From Thermoplasmatales archaeon (GTDB lineage: Archaea > Thermoplasmatota > E2 > DHVEG-1), in contig JAGLML010000021.1 of assembly GCA_023140035.1 (NCBI GenBank), positions 1 through 12,127 on the forward strand: a stretch of DNA of 12,127 nucleotides, read 5' to 3'. A model generated the notes under the pieces. It saw nothing but the letters and a program-made list of their open reading frames with translations, did not search any database and was not told the origin of the DNA. The position numbers and the translations under genes are program-made. This document shows, one piece after another, positions 7,617-12,127 of the stretch. Each line of letters starts with the position of its first letter. The stretch's first letter is position 1.

Positions 7617-7990
7617 TTGAAGAAGATTATGATAGTAGATGATACCCAGATCAAATATATGCCGTTAATCAAATTCTAAAAGGATCTGGAGATAAGTATG
7701 AGGTCGTAAGTACTGAAAATAGCATGCACTACCTTGAACTTTTAGAAAAAAGCGTGATTCCAGATTTTATATTGTTGGATATTATGATGCCAGAGATGAG
7801 CGGTTGGAAACTTGTCAAAAGGTTGAAAGAAACGGCATGGAAAAATATCCCTGTGATTTTTCTTACCACTCGCACAAATAAAATAGCAAAAACTGCTGGT
7901 GGGATTTTAGGTGAAGATTATATCGAAAAACCTTTTGATGGAGCAGATTTAAAGAAAAGAATTGATAAGATTTTGAAGGCCACTGGTTAA
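7617..7990 (+). pseudogene. Receiver-only response regulator interrupted by a -1 frameshift
   Basis: Translation from the TTG at 7617-7619 gives MKKIMIVDDT, a textbook receiver start with acidic pair D8-D9. It then runs into a TAA at 7677-7679 (after ...MPLIKF). Shifting to the -1 frame at the CCC of 7645-7647 restores P-D-Q-I-Y-A-V-N-Q-I-L-K, continuous with the open frame up to 7990. The joined product is 124 aa with phospho-acceptor D55 (LLDIMMPEMSG), switch T84/T85 and K105-P106. It has no output domain, like CheY. The GGGAG at 7606-7610 is a good ribosome-binding site for the TTG start, 2 nt after the kinase stop, so the two form one operon. Only one C appears to be missing (CCC for CCCC), so either a recent mutation or a base-calling indel explains it. 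Without correction, only a fragment from the ATG at 7724 would be made, lacking the acidic pair. Confidence 0.85.
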
Positions 7991-8052
7991 CGAAGAACAT
8001 TAGTCACAAAAAATCTCTTGAGAATATTAATCCATTAGCTTCTACAGGGTAA

Positions 8053-8086
8053 AAAACCCCCCAACAATAACATGGTTTTGGTTTTT
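8053..8086 (+). terminator. Possible transcription terminator after the kinase/regulator operon
   Basis: AAAACC (8053-8058) can pair with GGTTTT (8074-8079), or shifted by one base with GGTTTTT (8080-8086), and the right side ends in a T-run. It lies about 60 nt after the regulator stop. Archaeal termination mostly depends on T-runs, so the T-rich right arm may matter more than the weak stem. Confidence 0.3.
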
Positions 8087-8090
8087 AAAG

Positions 8091-8104
8091 AGGATAAAAA
8101 GGTA
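8091..8104 (+). repeat. 14-bp direct repeat, copy 1 (AGGATAAAAAGGTA)
   Basis: Identical to 8399-8412, 308 nt downstream. The sequence resembles a purine-rich BRE followed by an A-rich TATA-like core, so both copies could be promoter elements; flanks outside the 14 bp are only loosely similar. Confidence 0.5.
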
Positions 8105-8158
8105 GCCTAAATCATAGTAATTTTTATTTCACATTTTATTCAATAAGGAAAGTATTGA

Positions 8159-8235
8159 GGGGGCCTAAGGGAGGGAAGGAGGAAAGGAATGAAAATATTT
8201 AATTTAGAAATCATTTCTTTTTTAATTAGGCCCCC
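8159..8235 (+). repeat. Long hairpin H1 with internal Shine-Dalgarno and 17-codon ORF
   Basis: Outer arms GGGGGCCTAA (8159-8168) and TTAGGCCCCC (8226-8235) are perfectly complementary. Inside, AAAGGAATGA can pair with TCATTTCTTT (8211-8220) with one G-U pair. The left side is an unbroken purine tract with GGAGGAAAGGA directly before ATG 8189, opening a 17-codon frame (MKIFNLEIISFLIRPPL) that ends at TAA 8240-8242. A CATTTTATT box centred near 8136 would start transcription close to the stem. It shares the GGGG-xx-AA-x-GGG layout of the hairpins at 9437 and 9634. It could be a small RNA, a structured leader or a repeat-derived element. Confidence 0.5.
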
Positions 8236-8378
8236 ATTGTAATAAAAATATGCGTGCACAGTATAAAAACTTTTTGCAACATTTGTTATGTTAAGTATCC
8301 ATGAACACCTTTAACACTGGATAATTACTATTACATTTATCTCCACTAGGAATCTTTTAATGTTTTTTGTCCAGATAA

Positions 8379-8393
8379 AAACACTTAGTGTTT
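8379..8393. promoter_or_regulatory. 15-bp palindrome AAACACT-T-AGTGTTT
   Basis: Seven-base arms are perfectly complementary around a single central T. Odd-length palindromes of about 15 bp are typical of Lrp/AsnC operator sites. It lies about 130 nt before the Lrp-type gene and upstream of its probable TATA box (8441-8448), so a role in autoregulation is plausible but unproven. Confidence 0.35.
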
Positions 8394-8398
8394 GGAGA

Positions 8399-8412
8399 AG
8401 GATAAAAAGGTA
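8399..8412 (+). repeat. 14-bp direct repeat, copy 2 (AGGATAAAAAGGTA)
   Basis: Exact second copy of 8091-8104, six bases after the 15-bp palindrome and about 30 nt before the TATA box of the Lrp-type gene. Confidence 0.5.
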
Positions 8413-8440
8413 TCTAGAAACAAGATATTTTGCTGAAAGC

Positions 8441-8520
8441 TTATATAGAGCATCAGGTGTTTTTTGAGAATAGAAAGAGATATAATGTTAGTACATATTA
8501 AAAATGTGACAAAGGTGTAC
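8441..8520 (+). promoter_or_regulatory. Promoter/operator region of the Lrp-type gene
   Basis: TTATATAG (8441-8448) is a good box A predicting a start near 8470 and a leader of about 55 nt. Within the leader is AAAGGTG (8511-8517), a Shine-Dalgarno seven bases before the ATG. A second A/T core, ACATATTAAAAATGT (8493-8507), is an imperfect dyad with ACAT/ATGT arms, and GTACA (8491-8495) is mirrored by TGTAC (8516-8520). Such sites over the initiation region fit negative autoregulation, common in this family. Confidence 0.4.
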
Positions 8521-8524
8521 AATC

Positions 8525-9052
8525 ATGCCTAAAAGTAGTCAGAAACAAATCGATGCTGATGAAAAAAAAGTTATCAGAGAGCTTCAGAAAAATGCAAAAG
8601 AAAGCATTGACAAAATAGCTGAAAATTGTGGTTTTTCCAGACAGAAGGTATGGAGAATCATAAAAAGATTGGAAAAAAACAAAACAATCTGGGGATACGC
8701 TGCAATAGTTAATGAAAAAAAACAAGATCTGGAACACTTTATTATGCTTATTAAAAAAACAACCTTACCAATAGATGAAAAACTAGCTGATAAAATAGTT
8801 ACGAGAAAATTAGAGGATATCGCACCAAATACAGGGGTTAAAGTTGAAAGTAGTTTATATGTTCATGGTGTTTATGACTGGATTGTGTCTTTCACCGCTA
8901 AAGATATTAAACAGGCAAAAAAATTCAGTGAAAAATTCAATGAATTATATGAGGGGTATATCGGTGAATTACATCTCGTGGAAACTTTGTTTCCGGTTAA
9001 AAAACAAGGGATTTTAAACCCAAAAGCTATAGAACTGAAAGAATTTTTATAA
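8525..9052 (+). CDS. Lrp/AsnC-family transcriptional regulator
   Basis: This 175-aa DNA-binding protein has an N-terminal AsnC-type winged helix-turn-helix (about 8-65). It starts with the family-typical DADEKKVIRELQKNAKESIDKIAENCGFSRQ, and the recognition helix SRQKVWRIIKRLEKN lies at about 39-53. The rest (about 70-160) has the beta-alpha-beta-beta-alpha-beta pattern of the ligand-binding RAM domain, including SSLYVHGVYDWIVSFTAKDI. Members usually bind amino acids and control amino-acid or central metabolism as dimers or octamers; the ligand cannot be read here. The RAM region carries a longer first helix than bacterial Lrp, as in many archaeal paralogues. The ATG at 8525 follows AAAGGTG at a good distance. 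It is flanked on both sides by the hairpin elements and possible operators, but no obvious target operon adjoins it. Confidence 0.88.
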   Translation: MPKSSQKQIDADEKKVIRELQKNAKESIDKIAENCGFSRQKVWRIIKRLEKNKTIWGYAAIVNEKKQDLEHFIMLIKKTTLPIDEKLADKIVTRKLEDIAPNTGVKVESSLYVHGVYDWIVSFTAKDIKQAKKFSEKFNELYEGYIGELHLVETLFPVKKQGILNPKAIELKEFL

Positions 9053-9167
9053 TGTACCCTGAAAAAAACCTGCACCCACTAAACAAACACATTTAATGCA
9101 TTTTATCCATTTATCTTTCATTTTCTCATCATAACTGCAATTTCAAAACATATATTCTTTTAAAAAG

Positions 9168-9222
9168 ATTTATATAGTCCAACTCACAAATATTATATAT
9201 TGAGAGTAGGGAAAATATTTTC
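9168..9222 (+). promoter_or_regulatory. Strong TATA box followed by 12-bp palindrome
   Basis: ATTTATATA (9168-9176), preceded by A-rich BRE-like TAAAAAG, is among the best box A matches in the window. It predicts transcription from about 9198. GAAAATATTTTC (9211-9222) is a perfect palindrome shortly downstream and could be an operator. No known gene follows; a 61-codon frame begins at 9228. Confidence 0.5.
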
Positions 9223-9420
9223 TAAGGATGCTAACCACTAATTTTATCTCTCGTGAATACGCATCCCATCCTCCCACCCCTCACTATTGCAAGTTCATGA
9301 CAATTCTTTCTTTAAAAATATACCTTACAACCCCATGTTTTCACTGCTACATAGAAGATACGGCTGAACCCCCCCATCCTAAGCATTATGGCACAGGAAA
9401 AAAATTATACTAATTTTAAT
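9198..9420 (+). ncRNA. Candidate C-rich transcript of unknown nature
   Basis: Transcription from the box at 9168-9176 would read through a C-rich island. It contains CCCATCCT twice (9265-9272 and 9373-9380) and CCTCCCACCCC. GCATCCCATCC (9261-9271) is an exact 11-nt complement of the kinase ribosome-binding region at 4749-4759. A 61-codon frame (9228-9413, rich in His, Pro and Cys) fills the region, but it lacks a properly spaced Shine-Dalgarno and any recognisable domain. Whether the product is RNA or a small protein is open; the ends given are estimates. Confidence 0.22.
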
Positions 9421-9436
9421 TCTGTAAGATTTTAGA

Positions 9437-9502
9437 AGGAAGGGGGTTAAGGGGATTAATATGAAAAATATGAAGAACATTATACCTTGAAAAGCCCTTC
9501 CT
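9437..9502 (+). repeat. Long hairpin H2 with internal Shine-Dalgarno and 9-codon ORF
   Basis: Arms AGGAAGGG (9437-9444) and CCCTTCCT (9495-9502) are perfectly complementary. TTAAGG (9447-9452) can pair with CCTTGA (9485-9490) with one G-U pair. In the loop, AAGGGG sits six bases before ATG 9461, which opens MKNMKNIIP and a TGA at 9488-9490. A TTATACTAA box near 9409 would start transcription just before the stem. The start GGGGGTTAAGGGG parallels the other two hairpins. Confidence 0.45.
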
Positions 9503-9633
9503 CCGTTCCCATATCTAATCATATGCATAAGTGTTATTTAAACTTTACCATATGAATATATTTATTGTAACATTCGTAACAATAATTCAGCTTGAATCGT
9601 TTCAAAAAATATACTATAGAAGAGAGTATAAGA

Positions 9634-9702
9634 AGGGGTCAAATGGGAGGTAAATGAATAGAAAAGGCTTGGTTTAAAATTCATTCACAGTGATTGACCC
9701 CT
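9634..9702 (+). repeat. Long hairpin H3 with internal Shine-Dalgarno and 7-codon ORF
   Basis: Outer arms AGGGGTCAA (9634-9642) and TTGACCCCT (9694-9702) are perfect. Inner arms AATGAAT (9653-9659) and ATTCATT (9679-9685) are also perfect. TGGGAGG lies in the internal loop three bases before ATG 9654, which opens MNRKGLV and a TAA at 9675-9677; the ATG itself is in the inner stem, so folding would hide it. An ATATACTATA box near 9610 would place transcription start close to the outer stem. Confidence 0.5.
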
Positions 9703-9928
9703 CTAGCAAATGTTATAGTTCTTTGGTTAATAAAGGTAACCTTCTTGTGTGTAGTCCACATATTATCGTCAATTTTCTGATAAACATTGTTAATAAGGGA
9801 AATATAAGGTATTTTAAGCAATTATGAATAATCATTAAAATATCAAAAGAAAATACACATTAGCTAGGTATTGCTCTATAGTCTGCCTTATCAGCGTTTT
9901 CGTCAGTGATAAAAACCAACTGTAATTA

Positions 9929-12127
9929 TTAATATCCGCCGATCATGAGACTTGGATCACCGAGAAGCACCCATTGCTGTACTGTTTTCACATGATCATC
10001 TTCTCCCATATCAAAGGTACCAATGTAGTAGGTAAGCGTTTGGCTATATGCTTCTCCAAGGATATGACGGCCTTCTTCACCATATTGCCGGAAGAACTCC
10101 AAACTAATTCCTCCGTCGAGACCATTGATAGTACAATCTTCGCCTAAAGTTCCATAGCCAAGTCCAGTATTACCTATCGTGGCAATCGCACCGCGCCGTG
10201 AGAGACGTGTAAGCCACCAACTCCAACATTCAGGAGCCGGCATGCCATATGTCCACATATAAAGCGGCAACCAAGCATCTAAGATTGAAGGGATTAATGA
10301 CACATTAAACTGACTATTATGACAGCCTCCAACAACAAGTACAAACGGCTTATCGATATTTAATATCCTTTCTACTGGCAAGAATGGAGGACCGCCAAAA
10401 GGATCATTGGTTATCAACCCTGTGATGCTGCCAGGTCCCCGGTTACCAGGGACTCCAGGATAATGGTCAGCCCAGACTCGTGGGCTTCCGTGTCCTGAAA
10501 AGAAGACAAACCCGCTCCCTTCGCTCAATGCGTCTATTACATCTTCTTGACCGGTGAACTTCCCATTAGAAGCCCATAGGATCTCCTTCTCAAAGTCGCC
10601 AGGCATGTAATAAAGAGCTCCACCTTTTCCTTTCAACAGTTTTTCACCGGTAACCCATTCTCCCTCATAATACATTTTTGTATTATTTCTCCATTGGTTG
10701 AAAACAATCTGTTCATCGCTATTTTCTATCCAAACATGTATATCTGTCACATTTCCATATGGTTGTGGATCGTAGGATTTCCCACGGATATGCATGATTC
10801 CACTCTCATAACTAACGTTTGCCCAGCCAGTAAACTCATTACAGTATGCCTTTCCATCTGGAGGTTCGTAAAAAAAATCAGTATACCCAAGTATATCACC
10901 TTCTGAGGGTGATGTAATTTCAGCTACTGGATCAAAAGGATAGTTAAAACCAGTTGTAAGATGATCATCATGGTTGAAGGATATGTTGGACTCAACTGAC
11001 CGATCAAGAGTTACGTTAATAATATCAATTGGTCCGTAATCATCGTCTGGATTTTTACTCTGCGCATAAATCGTATATTCCCCATCCAGAAGACTGTTTA
11101 CATCCCACTGAATGTCAAGATCCTCTTGATCTAAGAATCCATCTCCTGAGATCACAATCATCTTTTTGAACCAAGAAGGATCAGCAGGTGTATTTTCGTA
11201 TTTAATTATTTTATTAACCATAATTTTTACTTCACGTTTGTTTCTACATGCCAATCTTCCGAGGCATACATCAGGGAACAGATCTATTCCTGTATCATTT
11301 TCTACACCAGGTCGTCCCCATGCAGCAAAGATACCATCTCCATTTGGATCCCAGCTTGAGAAATTTCCCTCAGCCTCATAAATATCTGCATAGTAAAGGT
11401 CACTAATGACTCCCGGATCAAATATAGTATCGCCTCTCAATGGATGTTCTGGGTCGTCAAAGAGATTAGTGTATCTAACCGGAACATGCCAGCCTTTTGT
11501 ACCCTGGTTACAATCATCTCTCGGTTTACTCCATATGAGTGATTTCAACCCCCCTACAAGTAAGACGTAGTCAATTCCCCACGTCTCTCGAGCATCTTTA
11601 ATGAAATATTTGATCTGTTCGGGCTTATCAACACCAGAGTATTCATTGTAAATATCTCCAAGTGTCTTAATTGTTGTAGAAACACCAACGCTATCCTTAT
11701 GGGTGACTAGTTTTTGTAACTCACTTGAAAAAGCGCTTGGACAAATAATTACCATATCGTAAGAGTCGCCGAAAGTAATAGGGATCAAAGGTTCTTCATA
11801 AGTTATCGTAATATCAGCGCCCTCTGCTACGTACAGCTTACCCTCTGCAGGAATATATCTCACCGGAAAAAGGTGTATGGTTACATATGTAATTTGTTCA
11901 TTAGCAGCATTGAGCCCGCAGCCAATATCATACCTATACCAGGCATACGGAAAGAGTTCCCTACTTGTATAGACCTCCACATCCTTCTTAGATTTCACAA
12001 CGACATTATGTATCTCTTCTGTTAATGGCACAGGTATAGGAGCGGGGCGAATCTCCTTTGTAATTTCATACTCTTTCACCGTTTTAGGTATCACATCAAC
12101 CTTTACATTCCTTACACCAAAAGCAAG
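9929..12127 (-). CDS. Gingipain-like cysteine peptidase (family C25), 5'-incomplete
   Basis: The minus-strand frame is open to the right window edge, so the N-terminus (signal peptide expected) is missing; at least 721 aa follow the GTG at 12092-12094. Counting from there, 1-105 is a beta-rich propeptide-like region. YDMVIICPSAFSSELQKLV (112-130) begins the C25 domain; LLVGG is at 178-182 and DVCLGRLACRN at 275-285. The catalytic pair is H535 (SGHG) and C591 (GGCHN). Residues about 388-480 look like an Ig-type beta-sandwich (SPSEGD ... GKSYDPQPY ... VWIEN) placed between the two halves of the catalytic domain. The chain ends at LLGDPSLMIGGY with no C-terminal anchor or sorting domain. It should be a secreted endopeptidase, and gingipains prefer Arg or Lys, but specificity here is unknown. 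The gene is richer in G+C than its neighbours. Confidence 0.92.
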   Translation of the reverse strand, partial: LAFGVRNVKVDVIPKTVKEYEITKEIRPAPIPVPLTEEIHNVVVKSKKDVEVYTSRELFPYAWYRYDIGCGLNAANEQITYVTIHLFPVRYIPAEGKLYVAEGADITITYEEPLIPITFGDSYDMVIICPSAFSSELQKLVTHKDSVGVSTTIKTLGDIYNEYSGVDKPEQIKYFIKDARETWGIDYVLLVGGLKSLIWSKPRDDCNQGTKGWHVPVRYTNLFDDPEHPLRGDTIFDPGVISDLYYADIYEAEGNFSSWDPNGDGIFAAWGRPGVENDTGIDLFPDVCLGRLACRNKREVKIMVNKIIKYENTPADPSWFKKMIVISGDGFLDQEDLDIQWDVNSLLDGEYTIYAQSKNPDDDYGPIDIINVTLDRSVESNISFNHDDHLTTGFNYPFDPVAEITSPSEGDILGYTDFFYEPPDGKAYCNEFTGWANVSYESGIMHIRGKSYDPQPYGNVTDIHVWIENSDEQIVFNQWRNNTKMYYEGEWVTGEKLLKGKGGALYYMPGDFEKEILWASNGKFTGQEDVIDALSEGSGFVFFSGHGSPRVWADHYPGVPGNRGPGSITGLITNDPFGGPPFLPVERILNIDKPFVLVVGGCHNSQFNVSLIPSILDAWLPLYMWTYGMPAPECWSWWLTRLSRRGAIATIGNTGLGYGTLGEDCTINGLDGGISLEFFRQYGEEGRHILGEAYSQTLTYYIGTFDMGEDDHVKTVQQWVLLGDPSLMIGGY

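Larger units (their letters stand above)
7991..8524. other. Non-coding stretch upstream of the Lrp-type gene
   Basis: There is no convincing protein gene in these 534 bases. They hold a weak terminator-like hairpin (8053-8086), a 14-bp direct repeat AGGATAAAAAGGTA (8091-8104 and 8399-8412), a long hairpin with an internal micro-ORF (8159-8235), a 15-bp palindrome (8379-8393) and the promoter of the Lrp-type gene. I see no tRNA, rRNA or CRISPR repeats. Confidence 0.6.
9053..9928. other. Long non-coding stretch between the Lrp-type and C25 genes
   Basis: These 876 bases have no convincing protein gene. From left to right: T-rich sequence (9100-9127) that could end the Lrp transcript; a strong TATA box (9168-9176) with a 12-bp palindrome (9211-9222); a C-rich island (about 9260-9390) unlike the AT-rich surroundings; hairpin H2 (9437-9502); A/T-rich promoter-like sequence; hairpin H3 (9634-9702); a small inverted repeat GGTTA/TAACC (9725-9741); and TTATCA/TGATAA (9888-9912), which could form a 6-bp stem just after the C25 gene. 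No tRNA or CRISPR structure is visible. Confidence 0.6.

Noticed and set aside
7644..7650. Programmed -1 frameshift site in the response regulator
   Set aside because: ACCCAG does not form the X-XXY-YYZ slippery pattern and no strong downstream structure is apparent; a plain indel is simpler.
9228..9413. 61-codon plus-strand frame
   Set aside because: It follows a real-looking promoter, but AAGG abuts the ATG and the His/Pro/Cys-rich product shows no domain; kept only as part of a possible C-rich transcript.
8159..9702. CRISPR array or IS terminal repeats
   Set aside because: The three hairpins differ in sequence, are not regularly spaced, and no cas or transposase gene is nearby.
10694..11381. 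Two plus-strand frames of 70 and 71 codons
   Set aside because: Antisense shadows of the C25 peptidase.

Overview
The window looks like an AT-rich archaeal genome fragment. TATA-type boxes preceded by purine-rich BRE-like stretches lie about 25 nt before plausible transcription starts, some starts appear leaderless, and the regulator has the archaeal Lrp/AsnC form. A secreted C25 (gingipain-like) peptidase beside an M14 lipoprotein peptidase recalls protein-degrading marine-sediment Thermoplasmatota such as the MBG-D/Thermoprofundales lineage. That placement is inference from gene content, not from a marker gene.

Layout. On the minus strand at the left edge are the N-terminus of a membrane protein (1-120) and an FAD-dependent oxidoreductase (213-1349). 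A divergent promoter region with TATA-containing dyads leads to an M14 carboxypeptidase lipoprotein (1535-2695, plus). Convergent to it is a LysE-type exporter (2710-3336, minus), divergent from an SSAT-like GNAT acetyltransferase (3471-3950, plus). Next come a 39-residue lipoprotein (4026-4145, minus, probably a remnant) and a conserved-looking 74-aa protein (4333-4557, plus). A two-gene signalling operon follows: a soluble five-PAS histidine kinase (4762-7614) and, 2 nt later, a receiver-only response regulator broken by one -1 frameshift (7617-7990). An Lrp/AsnC regulator (8525-9052) sits between two long non-coding stretches. The right edge holds a 5'-incomplete C25 cysteine peptidase (9929-12127, minus).

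Function. The two exported peptidases and the LysE exporter fit an organism that digests external protein and must manage amino-acid pools; an Lrp regulator would suit that life. This linkage is inferred, since the genes do not form one operon.

The most unusual signals are in the non-coding DNA. (1) Three long hairpins (8159-8235, 9437-9502, 9634-9702) flank the Lrp gene; each encloses a G-rich Shine-Dalgarno-like stretch and an ATG opening a tiny ORF. (2) A duplicated GGATGGGATG motif precedes a 20-codon upstream ORF and the kinase start, and an exact 11-nt complement of the second copy lies behind a strong TATA box near 9168, so a regulatory RNA pairing with the kinase leader is conceivable. 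(3) TATA-containing dyads of the form ACAT-ATAA-ATGT flank the oxidoreductase gene.
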